DNA from: Elysia crispata | Lineage: Eukaryota > Mollusca > Gastropoda > Plakobranchidae | NCBI GenBank assembly: GCA_033675545.1 | Contig: JAWDGP010006429.1 | Location: 124,001 to 188,000 of the forward strand | DNA length: 64,000 nucleotides | Direction of reading: 5' to 3' | Part shown: positions 1 through 22,405 of the stretch, in pieces | Layout: each line of letters opens with the position of its first letter | Numbering within the stretch: position 1 is the first letter of the stretch | The notes under the pieces: generated by a model | Database searches by the model: none | What the model saw: the letters and a program-made list of their open reading frames with translations, nothing else | What the model was told of the DNA's origin: nothing | Made by a program: the position numbers and the translations under genes

Positions 1-292
1 ACACATATTTCATTCCTTTAAAATTTCTTCTGGTTTCTCTGGTGGGTAAAGAGGATTGTGGAAAGTGAAATATTTCATGTGTATTTCAACGAGACTGGTC
101 AATTTAGTATATTATCATGTTATAAAGGGTTGTAGTAGGTCTATTATTAGATGTCTTGTGATTTTAAAAATAAGAAGTTGTTCTTTTTTGGCTAATATGT
201 TTTGAAGAAGAATTTTTACATTACAAATGTGTATGAAAAAACAGATATATAGTTCCTTCACTGTTTATCTTTTACCACCATCTACTCCTCAG

Positions 293-3200
293 TGTCTGGC
301 AATGGAAGTGCAACATCTTTAAATGGGTCTATGGTTCAAGAGTCTCCCTTGTTGGCACAACAGGTTTTTCAATTTATTATCATACGATGAAAATATTAGA
401 ACTGTTTTCAAAGATAAACTCATAGAATTAGATGTTAAACCTGAAATACTAACATACAAAAGCATTTCTTTTTAACATCGAGAAGTCATTGTAATTCGAG
501 AAAACAAATTGGAGATACTTGAAAGTGATTGTAGTAGAAAAGATGTAGATTTTAATATATATAAGTGGAAAAATCCAAACTTCCTAAAGAACTACTAAAG
601 AAACTTATAATTCCTCAAACAGCCAAGTGAGATTAAATTTATATGTATAAACAACCAATCATAGGCAGTGTCCTTTCATAACTGCCATCAAACAGTTAGC
701 AAGAAAACAATATTCCATTTAGTGCACAGCATAATGGAAAAAAAAATACATTTTTTTTATATTTGAACTAAAAAAATGTTCGGTTTTAGGCTTGAATCTA
801 TAGTCAAGACAGGCTTCTTTTTCTAATATTTTTCAATGATAGTATCAATTATCTACTTGTTTCCTTCGCCCACTTTCCTTGCTCATTGCCATGTCTGTCA
901 AAAGGTGTGACTGCTGTAAGCGCTTTTGAGTGTAATCAGAAATTGTAGTAGAGTTTCTTGAAATTGTAGCAAAGATCATATGTATCTACATTATCATGCA
1001 ATTCAAATTCTTCTTTAATGCATAACTTCAAAAGCCTTTCACTTTGATGGCTATTCAAAATGTTATATAATCTATTTAATTTTCTATGAGACCTTTAAAA
1101 AGGCAATCATTCCATAAAAAGTGTGCTAAAAAATAAAGGAGTAAAGACCAAATCAATTTTCATAATAAAATCTCGCATTTGCAGATCTGTGAATGTTGGT
1201 CTTAAGACTTCAAAGCATTTTGTACAATTTTTTTTTTTTTTTTTTTGACATGTTGCAGTATTCTTTTCTCATCAGTCAAATTCAGAGTCACCACGAAGCT
1301 TAATCCAATTTGTCTCCAAGTTTGACCTAATGAAGCTGAGCTTATTTGAGTAATTGCATTGTACTTAAAACTGAAAGTTACATCTGTTGTTTTAATAGGT
1401 CACAGCTTTAAAGGAGGCATTGCACTTCAACAAACAAGAGCTTATCCGTGCAAAGGCTGAGAGAATGAAGGTATGATGTTAGCCATATACACCATGATTT
1501 AAGCGGGAAATAGCAGTTGTTTTTCTTTGTAAAATGATGATACGTTAATTTGACTCAAAATATATAAGAATATTCTTAAAAAGGCAGCGCTATCAACTAA
1601 GTCCTTTTTAGTTACTATCAAGTAAGGCAATGAAGGAATGAAAATGTCAGCCTTTTAATAACATACCTTTTTCCTGATGTTTGATTTTCAGAAGCAAATG
1701 GCATCTTTAACTCCTCTGCAAATTCCAAAAAAACCTACTGGCTTGGCAAGTTCAACTGGTTCTGTTGCCATTGGAGATGTGCCAGATTCTGTGACTTGCA
1801 AGATAGATCTCAACAATCTTGTGAAGAAAACAAAAAATTTGCTTGGGGTGTGACTCAAATATATCTTTTCTTTTCCTTTTTTTTTTCAGTCTTCCTGTTT
1901 TCAATCAAGTTTGCAAATTATGAGTAATTTATTTGTCTCTAAGTTCTTCTCATTTATAACATGAATTTTACAATGCTGATTTGTTTGACAATATCCTTGT
2001 TTTCACCCACGAAACTTCACAATGATAAACTACATTTGAATCTCACCAAAAGAAAGACAAAGGTATATTGCTTGTATCAAATTATACAAAAATTAGTTAA
2101 CTTTCTTTAAATGTTTTAAAGGTAGTCTTTCAATTTTTCATTAACTTAATTTGTGTGCATTTCCCTCAAAATATTACATATCTTTTGTACAAATGGTTAG
2201 AGAAGTATACTATATGCAGGATAGCATGTAATTATTTCTTCAGTGATTTTTTAAATATTATTGGGGTATTATATTTGATTTTTTTTTCTTGAGAGAATTG
2301 ATAGCTCCTCCCCAAGCAATCTAAGTATTTGCTTGCAATAATAGTATTTAGATGATAATCATGTTTTTCCTGAATGTCCGATTGCAGGAGGCCAATAGGT
2401 TGAGCTCAAGTCCTAAGGTCATAGACATTTCTACAAGGAAGCCAGGTAACTTTATTTAAATCATGTAACTCCCTAAGATCTTGTCACCGTTAAGTATGAT
2501 TTTTTTACAATCAGTGTTGGTTTTTTGTTTTTTTTTCAGGAATTTAGGCAGAACTTTTGTGAAGTCTGGTACCAAAAGATACATTGTTACCAAAAAGTGT
2601 TATTAAAAATAATTTTAGGAATGTCTCAATCATAAAATTATAGGTAAAATCAAATAATTTTAATACTGGATGGTCCTTATTCATTTGGTGATGATAGAGA
2701 TTTATCAATTGATTACTGACACTTTCTTGCCTACCTTAAATAGTTCAATTGTTAGCACACATGAAAAAAATTAAAAAAAAAAATTGATTCTCAAAGGTTA
2801 TAGAAGCACGCAAGTCTTGGCAAAAAGTAAATCTCATAGGCCTGAACTTATTTCCTCTCAGAAAACTGTTTCTACTCTCCCAAAAATCATTCTTACTTTA
2901 AGAATTTCTTTCTAAATTTTTATTAGGTTGCCCAAAAAATTATTTTGAACTAATCTGGGTTCTGGGAAGGTTATTGATATATTTACTTCAGATCCAGATT
3001 TAATATTATTACCTATGGGACATCAAAACCATTTCTAGCTCTAGATAGCCTAACAATACATCAGGTGACTTTATTTAAATAAACTTTTACTATTTGCCTT
3101 CCTGGAGGTAATTCTTCCAGACATAAAATATATATAAATGTGTTTTTACAATTTTAATAATCGTTTTAGATGCTATGCAAAAAGTGTCTAATGGTATAAA

Positions 3201-5092
3201 TTTCATGGTGGAAAGTGGCTCATAAGGGAGCAAGCTAGATTATAACACGGGCTTTGTTAGAGAAAGACGTTAAAAGTTGTTGATGGGTGAAATTTGAAAT
3301 ATTGACCCTATTTTATTTATGAGTTACTAATATAAGATCTTTATGTGTCTGGTTTTAAAAATCAAAGATGTCACTGTAAAGCTTTAGCTTAAATAACTTC
3401 AACTGTGCAGTTTGTTTATTTCATCTCAAACACTTACAGAACAGTGATAGCGCAGAAAAAAAGTGAATAAAGGAAACCACTGGTTTGTATGTTAATCTAT
3501 CAAGGCCTTTGACTAAATTATGGTACCCTACTATGATCAAAACTTTATGTTGAACCCAAAAAGAGATGTTCCACACATATAATACGATGACAAATCAAAA
3601 TTACTTAATTAAATTAATCAACATATCCATACAACAACTAATGCTAGCAAATCTCTTTAACCAAGGGTATTTACTTATGGGACTTGTATTTTTTAATCCC
3701 ATTTGTGTACGGTCTAATAAGAGCTGTATAAAAGATGCTAAAAAAAGTATGTGAAACTTGAAGGTAATCAATTATAAGATAATGCAAATATTTAAAGGGG
3801 AGCAATCAGGCACTAAGAAAAATTACATGTATAAGTTACATAGAACAAGAAAATGATGGTGACATTTCATGTTAAAGGCATATGCTATTGTGGAAATTTT
3901 TTTACGGCTAATTTTTACCAATTAATACTTTCAGGTATGCCACCAGCAACTGACAAGGCTGGTCCAATGAAGCAACTCATTTCAAGGACATCAGAACTTG
4001 CCACACTGGAGAGATTTACTCAGGAGGTAAGGATTTTTTTTGTAAGTCGAGAATGAGAAAGATGTTCATGCTGTAAATTACAACCTTGAGCAAAACAATT
4101 TTTTTGTTATGTGCACAAAAAATCTTGGTTGTGGCAGAAAACAGGCATTATGCTTGGAAATATGCATTATATTGAGTTTGCTTAAAAGTTACGTGTAAGT
4201 ATTTGAAGCAAACATTGTATTACATAAATTAAAGATGATGTAAGAAGTAAGGATAATGTTTATTTATAGCACATAGGGAACGATTACAGTACTTTTAGGA
4301 TGTTAAATTAATTTTCTCTGGGAAGTTAACATGCTTTAAAAATTTGCAAAGCATTTAAAATTCAAGACCTACAATAAACTAAGAAACTTCTATGACAATT
4401 TGAGAAATTTGTGGGAGTTAAATGATAATTTTTTTTGCTCTTGAAATGAAGCTTCAAGTTCAAATCACTACACTGCTAGCAGCTAATAGAACAGGAGGAC
4501 AGGTGCGAACTGATTTTTCAACGTTCCCCACCCCAGAATTTGCCAAGGTGAGTAAAAATATTTTAGGAATAGCAATATTTTGACCTGGTCCTAGCAGTGA
4601 AATTTTGTCTTTTTTTTTTTTTACTCCTATCAAAGATGTTCAAAATGTAATGAAACTTTGAAGATTCAAATATGGAATTTCAACTTTTTTTTTTTACTTT
4701 AGTACAAAATGTTTTAAAAATTTAATTCTGTGAAAAAGAAAAATGGAAGTTGTTATAACTATGATAGATTTTAATCTGATAACCTTGAATTTTGAGAGAA
4801 AATATGTAGGTTAAATAAAAAGAATTTGAAATGAAGGTTGGACACTGGTGTTAATACTTTTTTCATTTAAAAAGTAATTTATTGTTATTTAAGGCTCTAA
4901 TGTTGATCTTTTAAAAAATGCGATTAAAACTCCATTCAAACCTTTGCTTTCTAGATGCTTCATGAGAAGTCCAGTGACAGCATGAAAGTTGGTACAATTC
5001 AAATACCAACAGCCCCAGGCAGGGGAAACACAATTCCTGTCAATGTAAGACCTGATCAACTACGTCAAATTCACTCCCATCTCGTAATGTAA
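293..5092 (+). CDS. DCTN1: Dynactin subunit 1 (p150Glued), C-terminal exons; 5' part off the window
   Basis: p150Glued is the large dynactin subunit that links dynein and cargo to microtubules; this is its C-terminal end only. Seven exons join in phase: 293-363, 1399-1470, 1692-1847, 2388-2445, 3935-4026, 4452-4547 and 4955-5092 (stop TAA). All have AG/GT borders and together encode about 227 residues. The reading contains ESPLLAQQ, then KQMASLTPLQIPKK, KTKNLLGEANRL, VIDIST, GQVRTDFSTFPTPEF and the terminus LRQIHSHLVM. Each matches in order the C-terminal region of vertebrate DCTN1 as I remember it (SPLLLQQ, ASLPPLHV, VVDIT, VPTDFATFP, LHQLHSRLIS). The CAP-Gly and coiled-coil parts would lie left of position 1. 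The exon at 293 is internal, because it starts after an acceptor in phase 1. Identification is very likely; individual splice sites were chosen by eye. Confidence 0.92.
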
Positions 5093-5106
5093 TTTCAACC
5101 TTTCCT

Positions 5107-5112
5107 AATAAA
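5107..5112 (+). terminator. Possible poly(A) signals for DCTN1
   Basis: An AATAAA starts 15 bases after the DCTN1 stop codon. Further AATAAA copies follow, for example at 6239-6244, with TG-rich sequence after it. The 3' end is therefore ambiguous: a very short 3'UTR or one of about 1.1 kb. The hexamer is common by chance in DNA this AT-rich. Confidence 0.3.
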
Positions 5113-8100
5113 CTTGTGGGATATATAAAGTTTGAAGAATTCTCTCTTAAACTTAAACAAAGTTGATGCTTTTGCTATGTGGATATATAATTAATAGGCA
5201 TATTGTTTCTTTGAACTCATTGCATAGCAGGGTCATGTGCAATCTTAACTCAATATTTCCACTGTATACACCTTTTGATTTAAAAGATTGAATAGTATCT
5301 TCTGTGTATTTCATTTTAGATTTTATTTTCCTTAATTGCTGCATTTGTAAAAGTGTATGCATTTTTTTTAATAGGCTAACAAAAATGTTGTTAATTTAAT
5401 TCAAACTCTGTCATACTCAACATTTCTACCACTTAGACAATTTTTTAAAATTATTGCTTTAATGAGTAGAATCAATAGTTATCTGCTATTGGCACCCTAG
5501 CATACCTTGAATTAACTCTAAAATATATGCCGAGAAAAATAAATAAGCATCTTAAAGATTTGTCTAATAACATGCATGGATAGTTTTGCAGGCAGTGTGT
5601 CTCACCTTTGAAAATAAAACCAAATTCTGATGGTTTAGTGTAATTGATCACTACAAAGATACTTGAACCTATATTATCTACCACAACAGGACATGTGCAG
5701 TGAAAATAAAAGATTTTTTTTGTCTTTCTTGTCAAAATGATACATTTACGTTCTCTTTATGTACAAACATGACCATAATGGATATATTTTTCACACTGAT
5801 ACATCGTTTGTAGTTTGATCTAAAAATATCTTAAGTGATACAGATTAGATGCACAGAGATTTTATAGTTGAGCATGGGCACATGTCAATTAATTTTTCTA
5901 ACGTACTGTTAGAGCATTGTAGGCCTATACTATGTGTGTTTGTTTTTATTTACCCACTTACTGACTAAATGCGCAATAGAAAGACAGGCTGAAACAAGTT
6001 AAGTAACGCACATCAGCTTACTTCTGCTCACTGCTAAAGCACAAACAAAAATTGATGCCACAGAATGTTGGCGCTTGGCTGAGAAAGAGGGTATGGTGCT
6101 TATTGTGTCTTGGAAGTTGGAACCAAAATAGCATTTGACAACTTGGTTTACTGAGACTGAGGAACTAATGTAGATTGCTGAATCATTGTTTGACAAACTT
6201 TGTCATTCATCAGTTTCTTTGATGGTTTATTATGGGTGAATAAAGAAAAGATGCCACAAATTTAAAGGGTGTTTTATTGGTGACATGGGTTAATTATAAT
6301 TATCATAATGTTGTAAGGTCTGCATATGGTTCATACAAACATTTTGTTGTTAATAAATATAATTTATTATTAATGCGAAAGTGTTTTTGTGTAACTGAGG
6401 GGCACACGGTTTGAAGAATCAATATAATCTTTTACTTAAACTTGAAGGTCATGCAGGCACGGAAAGGGAATTAGCCTGGGAAAAAAAGTTCCTGTGCATT
6501 TTCGATTTTTTCTTTATATATGCCTCTATATTGAATATTTCTGATCATAGCACCTACATTTACTGAATGAAATAAAAATAAGGATGTTTCTCTCAAGTTT
6601 AATTCACCTGCTTGTACAAGTCGTCTTTTTTTAAATTGCATTTGGGAGAGTAATTTAAGTAAAGAAATAAAGCATAAGTTTTTGCACCTGTTGCTTCTTT
6701 AACACGTACAATTTTGTCCCTTGTGAGGTAAGACTTGCATACCTTAACCAATTTGTTACATACATTTTGCCTTGATACATATAGAGGTAATGGGAACAAA
6801 CAGCTTAAGAATGGTGGTACAGGTGTTAATGATTGTAATCATGTCGGATTTTATTGTGCTAGGTGTTTATGCTTATTAAATTCAATCATGAACAATGTGA
6901 TGGTCGTGTTTTTAGTGGTGTATTTTTGTATTTGTATTCATTTATGCTCTACTAAAGAAAATTTAATTTTGCAATTAGAGAACACAGCAATCAAGAGACT
7001 TTATTGGAAACAATTTTTGTTAAAAAAACATGAGAGGGAAAGGTGTATTTTAAAGACTAAAACTAAGAGACAATGGGACAAAATGGAGAGAGAGAGGAGA
7101 ATGAGTCTAAGCATATGAGCGTGACTTTTAAGTTTGCTATTTGGGTGCCAGCCTGTAATGCTATCAGGCCATGAGGTCAAACTACAGGCGGAACAGGGAT
7201 TTCCCTCTCCTTGACCTCTAGTTAATTAGACCTAATTTTCACACCAAAGCAATAGAGAATTTAAGCTCATACATGAAAGGAAGAAGTACTAAAATCATAT
7301 ATGTGTTCAATCTATATTTGAACAATCAGAGCCGATATTTTTTTTGCACTGGTTGCTCTATCTCCAAATAGAGAAAACTGTGCACTGTAGGCATACTACT
7401 TTTTACTAGGTATGTCCTTATCATAACCCTAATTGTTTCTTTGATGCAGCAACACAAACTTTTTATGTCTAATTTTAGTGTCAAAGCAAGGTTCAAACCT
7501 TTGTCATGCGTAAAAATAGAACTTAAGCTTCGCTCTTTTTTGTTTTTGACTCTGTAGAAATCTGCACACCAAAATTTAATAAAGAGCGGTTGATAAAGTA
7601 GGCACAGTTAGAAAAAATTTTTGATTCTGTTTCCTCTGCCTATAACAAATTCTGCAAAATTAATGGAGCTTTTTATTGTGTTCAGATTCTAAGTGCTGCT
7701 CCAAATTTAAAAGTTTCAGTTTGAGGCTGATAAGGTAGCTTTATGATACATAGTGCCAATTTGTGGGTAGTTCATACAGCACTGGGCATGTGAAACTATT
7801 TTAAAAAATCAAATATAAAATCACTGAAACACTCTTTGCACTTTAAACTTTCACAAGTTTTTTTTATATTAATCTATTCATATAAAAGCGAACTCCTCTG
7901 TTATTACTCAATCCACAACTTTGAAACTTTGCAGGCGTCTACAATATTCAAGTGGCTAGGTTCTAAATCATAAAAAATCAAAGCAAACTTCTTCCCTCGA
8001 TTTCCCCAAAATGCTTTTTTAACATAGGTTAACTTACAATCACCTGCCATTGTTTTCATTCTCTAACAATGGAACTATTTCTCAATCGACCTGACATGTA

Positions 8101-8640
8101 GATCTAAGTTTAAATAACTGCATAGCTATGAATTCCAGCAAGGCAGTCCACTTTCATGCACTTAACGCAAAAATTCAGAGTTTTCTAATAAGCGTTTAAA
8201 AGGATCTAAAAACAGATTGGCCAAAAAAAAAGAATATTATGTTGATTTCCTTTATTCCAAAAGGAACTAAGATTTATATATCTAAATTTTGTTTGGAAAT
8301 AGAATTATCTAGATATCTATATTCTTGGTAAAGATGGATTGGTGGAGGCATATAATTTTATCTGGATCATGTAACTAAAACAAGAGATATCAGGACCATT
8401 TATAAGCCTCTTTAAATACACACACGCACCCCAGCCCAAGCAAATTGGCACAAGGATCCTGTTTGTAGAATTTGTTTAAGTGATAAAGTATGACTTTTGT
8501 AATTTCTTTCACCAGAATTATGAACATTCACCTGCACCATGTAAACCCATTGTTGACCTGACTTTTGTTAGGAAAAAAAAATAGGTGTGAAAAGTTCAGA
8601 ATCTATGTTTGATATACTCTGTATTAGTGATTGCTACAAG
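5113..8640. other. Intergenic / 3' flank between convergent DCTN1 and LYAR
   Basis: No recognisable gene is seen. Part is probably DCTN1 3'UTR. Reading frames here are short and AT-driven. The longest, 6735-7118 on the plus strand, has a hydrophobic stretch but no recognisable domain and no supporting splice context. The segment 7140-7230 is richer in GC and looks like a repeat fragment, but I cannot name it. Confidence 0.5.
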
Positions 8641-8689
8641 GTGAAAGTTCCTAACTTCAAATTGAACAGCAATGCACAGTCACGAATGG

Positions 8690-9010
8690 GGACATGTCGC
8701 TGAAAGCCTTCCTGCAAGCATTGATCTGCTCACTATCTGCGGGCATGTGAGCAAACCCTGGGAGGAATCTGAGTTGCCTCTTTTTGATTTGCTTACACAG
8801 CTGTGTCAAATAAGGGATCAATCAACAGGTGCCCTGCTCTTTAGCGTAAGCAATAATGATCTTCCACACATCTCTATCACTCATTGATTTCAATGCATCT
8901 ATCGCTCATTAAATTTTTATCCACTTTGTTAGTCCATCCAACATCTTTTCATTCTGTTATCCCCGGCTGCATTTTCCTTTGATCATTACAATTGTCGCAA
9001 GATATTCTAG
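8690..9010 (-). mobile_element. Decayed LINE-type fragment, minus strand (weak)
   Basis: The stretch around 8915-8985 resembles the stretch around 57372-57440, which lies just past the recognisable reverse-transcriptase relic at 57330-58050. Both contain a CCACTTTGT...CCATYC.ACATCTTTTC pattern followed by CCCC.GCTGC.TTTTC. This suggests the distal end of the same kind of non-LTR element, in the same orientation. No open frame survives. Confidence 0.4.
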
Positions 9011-9231
9011 TTTCTCTCTTATGGCCAAAAAACAAGTTACCTGGTGTTTGAGTATTCTATTTATTAAAATTCATCATTCTGCCAAAGCCATCATTTAGCA
9101 GAAGCGTGCATTTATTCTGCTATTACTTTACCATGGATAAAGTTTTGATCTGTAAACAGATGATTACATCAAATGTCAAAACCTTCGAACAAGCAAAAGT
9201 AAAAAAACACCCTTTTAAAAAATAAGTATTT

Positions 9232-18374
<9,143 letters not shown>

Positions 18375-18511
18375 GATTATGTTACAATCAATAATCTAGT
18401 ATTTATCACAGACTTTATGCACTCATAGATACAGGATTATATACCTTGGTAGAACTTCAAGATTAAATGGTAGGTACTGATAATAACAACATATCAGCCG
18501 TTGTTTCTTTT

Positions 18512-18517
18512 CACGTG
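18512..18517. promoter_or_regulatory. CACGTG E-box upstream of LYAR
   Basis: A perfect CACGTG lies about 140 bp upstream of the LYAR start codon. Two more occur nearby, at 21596-21601 and 22831-22836. Such E-boxes bind MYC/MAX or USF-type factors and are frequent in ribosome-biogenesis promoters. A single hexamer is weak evidence. Confidence 0.3.
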
Positions 18518-18825
18518 TTTACTTTGAGTGTTGAGTAAGCTTACTTCGACTGGTAAATAAAAACGAAAATAAGGATAGCAAAACCAAGGCAGTGTAATTT
18601 TTGCTCTCCTGTTGTGACAATTGAACCGGCGATCATTGAATCTCCGCTGCGGAGCTATTGATTGACTCTAATCTTCCTAATCTAGATGATTCTACATAAC
18701 ATTACTTTTATCTTATTTTTAATATCTAGATTTAAATTTCTTTTGAAATATTTTACGTATTTTGCCGCAATTTTCCTTTTTTTGCGTAATGGATTGATAA
18801 ATTTTAGGTGTTGGGGACATAATGA

Positions 18826-19120
18826 GTGAAAGAGAGAGGAGAGAGAGAGAGAAGTAGTATAGAAAAATCAACCAGGTTCGATCCCTGTTCATTCCATCTG
18901 TTATTATGTTTTCAAGTCTTTCGTCTTATTTGCTGGTCTCGGGCTAGATCTAGATTTGTGGTTGATTTTTTAAAACTACTTATTTCTTTATTTTCAATCA
19001 GTTGTATCCTTAGATCTAGCTTCGTCTGTCTCAGCCTCTAACGTTGTTTGACTGCTTTCTCAGAGAGAGAGGGAGGGAGAGAGAGAGAGAAGAAGAAGAA
19101 GAAGAAGAGAGAGGGAAAGC

Positions 19121-19191
<71 letters not shown>

Positions 19192-19945
19192 ATGCGCATT
19201 TACAGAAATGTAAGGGCAAAGACAGGGGACCAACAGTCAGAAACAAAGACAGGACGCGTAAAGGAGGAGAAAAGGGCAGACATCATTCTATAGTCCTACA
19301 GATCAAGAATTTAGACCGGATAAGACAGGGTGGGGTAGACAGGGAGTAGAGAGGCAGAGACAGAAGAAGAGAGAAATAGAGAGGGGTGCAGAAAATTTTG
19401 TAGTGATGCAAAGCCATGAGAAAACATAAAATGCAACAAAAAGAGCTTATTCTAAATACGAAGATCCATTAAGACCAATAAGCGAAATGGAGCAAGAGGA
19501 AATTGTCAAAGAGGGGGAAAAATAAGAGAAAGAAGAAAATAAGGACAGACAGAGGCAAATATTAGTGTACAGACATAGAAAGTGAAAGGTGAATAGATAC
19601 AGACAGGCTGGTACATTGACAGAAGCACAAAAAGTAGTCGCAGCGGCAGGAGAAGAGAGATAAAGGAATGGAAGAGAAAAAAATATTATATATGAGGGAA
19701 ACCGAAACCACCACGTAATCAGAGTTAGAGGAGAAAGTGACAGACAAGCAAATGGGCAAATAGACAGAGGCAGATCTGAATGAGAGAAACAGAGGCAAAC
19801 AGCAAAGTGACAATGAAAAAAGAACAGGTGGACGGAGATAAACAAATATATGCAGAGAAAAAAGATTAGAGTCAATGCTGAGTGAGACCAAAAGACAGCC
19901 AGATACATAGACAGACATTGGCCAGGAGAGAGGGAGAGAGAGGGA

Positions 19946-20018
<73 letters not shown>

Positions 20019-20170
20019 GTGCAGAAGAGGAAAAAAGTAGAGAATATGGAGACAGAGATGGGTTGGGAGAAGCGGGATGAGACTGATCGATTTTTTAGAT
20101 AGATGGATAGAAAAAGGGGTGGAGAAAGAGAGCGATATATATAATTGATGGGTCTCCAGCACAAGACGCT
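18826..20170 (+). repeat. Polypurine-biased block with two long GA tracts
   Basis: For about 1.3 kb the plus strand is dominated by A and G. It includes a GA/GAA/GGGA tract at 19062-19188 and a (GA)n tract at 19925-20016, with degenerate GACAGA-like sequence between them. The frames in it on both strands (Ser-Leu or Arg-Glu rich) are repeat artefacts. It lies in the divergent interval between LYAR and the hnRNP M gene. Confidence 0.85.
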
Positions 20171-22379
20171 TCGCAATGGAGTGAAAATGGGATATCTTAT
20201 CAAAATTATTTAGTTTGAACGCGGAAGTTTTGGTGCTAACATGATCATGTCTTTGAAGGGTAAGAACGGGAAACAACTAGAAAGAAAACGAAAGATCAGA
20301 TAGAATGATGGTACATATTAGCAAAGTAATTAATAGGTTATCATCAAAAACAGAAAAGTCTTGACGTCAATACCTTACCCCAAGCAAAAGAGCAAGTCTT
20401 AAAGATTATGAAACAATTCAGAAGAAAAATATAAAGCTTCATATAAGATAAGATATTGTTCAACTCATCCTCAAATCATGTCGCATAATCGCTTGGATTA
20501 ACAAGGACATTTTAAGAAAATGGGAGACAAACAAATGTTTGTTACTCCAACAACTTTCGATAAACAAATGTCACTTCAATCTTCTTGTCTCAATTAGTAT
20601 CAGTGTAAAAAAAGCGTAGCAAAGACAAACAAGCAGGTTTAAGTCAAGAAAAGGAATGCATTGATCAAATTTCTGCGCCAATGAAAAATTATTGAATAAT
20701 ATAGCAAATGACAACGGCTGTCATATATCAATCGTATATGTTTCGAATTGGCCCATCAAATACCCGTTAGAAATCATTACGGAGTGGCATAGGGACTTGT
20801 GTTCAGAACTTGCAGTCACCATTCAAAGCCTTTATTGTATAATTATTCACAGAGCTTAAATATAATGTCTGCTGCCAGACACAGATGTGGTATCTGTAAT
20901 GCTTTTTTAACTCAGCATCAACTAAGTTATAAATTACACAGTATCCAATCCAATAGCGTGATATTAAAAGATTCTACCAATATTCTGATCTAGCCGCTTC
21001 ACAATATGAATCAAAGAGCTAGAATACTACACGTTCTTAAAATGATCAAGCAAAACTGTCATTCTTTCGCGCGAAGAGCCTCATAATTCTAAAAATACTT
21101 AAAACACACACACACACACACAAAACAACAACCCCAAACAAAACTGAGAAAGTGAGAATATTTAGGGTTGGAACAAAGCAATTAAAAAAAGCCATTTAGC
21201 GGATGGAAATCAGAAAGAAGAAGAAGAAGAGAAAAGGCCCCGCTCCCCGCTTTAAAAACAAAAACAGATAAAAAAGATTTACCAAATCAAAGACAGCAAA
21301 TACAAACAATTTTGAGGAATCCTGAGGGCAGTGTCACAGGGCCGGCACTGTTGCAAAAGCTTTTTTTATGTGCTGTGATTGCTGGCACTCAGCAAACAAG
21401 GTATTTATATGAACAAAACTTTGGACCAAATTTCCAGATTATCGCCTTATATATGTAACCTACATGTCAGATTTAATGTAGTATCAAATAAGCAAACGGG
21501 GAGAAGTGATCAGCCTCAACGCAATCGAAAAGTATTAAAGACCAAGTGGTCATTTTTGCACTAAGAACAAAACAGGACTAAGGAGCTACAAGCCCCACGT
21601 GATTCAGGGCGTCACTTAACTCTAACCGTTGTACTTTCTTGGCAAATTATCTTCATAATGAAGAAGTTTTTCAAATCTGTTAGAAAATAATTCCAACATC
21701 ACAAATGATACCTTTAAGAAATTAACATTTTGCCATCTGCTTGAAGAACCAAGGAAAGGAATGTAATATTATTTTACCTTGTTTAATAATCCTTAAGATA
21801 TTCTGAAAATAATGGTATGCACGTCTTGTTCGCTTAAAAAAGCAGGATCGAGGCATCATATCTTATTTATAATACATCTAGCTCCTTTGGAAAACCAAAT
21901 CAAACCAAACAAAAACAAATAATAATTTATTAACAAAACTACGGGAAACGGCCAATGGACCTTTTTTTTTTTGTCACGACCAGTTGTAGAAAAAATGCTG
22001 ACCAAAACAGAAAACATATATGACAATTTGGCTTATAAAATTAATTGATTTATTGATTTCATTCTTTGCTCTATGACTTGTGCCTATGTCATACGGACAT
22101 CTATGCAAAGACTTAATTAAAAGTGAAAAACATAAGTAGTCCTTTGATGAAAGCTCTAGGTAATGAAAGGTATAAATTACTTCTTTTAATGCCCTCCGAC
22201 TTGATTTGTTTTTACCTTTTACCTACAAAACTCTGGCAACGAACGCTTCTCTTTTCCGGCGAGTCATTAAAACTGGCGACAGTTGATCAAATAATTAATA
22301 TCCTCTTTCCATTAAGTAATATTGCCTGTTTCTCTTTTTTTCTATTCCCTTTACTTTGAAAGACAAATCAAATATTCAA
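20171..22379. other. Upstream region of the hnRNP M gene; no gene seen
   Basis: Unique-looking AT-rich DNA with a short (CA)n at 21104-21122. No coding segment is recognisable. The region immediately before 22380 should hold the 5'UTR and promoter, but no clear TATA or initiator placement could be chosen. Confidence 0.5.
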
Positions 22380-22405
22380 ATGGCGGATGCGGTAAAGCAA
22401 GAAAG
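22380..22405 (+). CDS. HNRNPM: Candidate first coding exon of the hnRNP M gene
   Basis: ATGGCGGATGCGG follows AAA in a good initiation context. The exon codes MADAVKQE plus AG and ends at a GT donor, and the AG joins the A at 26453 to make Arg without breaking the frame. Vertebrate MYEF2 also begins MADA. The exon is only 26 nt, so chance cannot be excluded. Confidence 0.6.

Noticed and set aside
6735-7118. 127-codon plus-strand frame with a hydrophobic segment
   Set aside because: No recognisable domain, no signal for initiation or splicing, AT-rich composition; likely chance in a 3' flank.
19031-20276. Several Ser-Leu or Arg-Glu frames around 19-20 kb
   Set aside because: Products of the GA repeats and polypurine bias, not genes.
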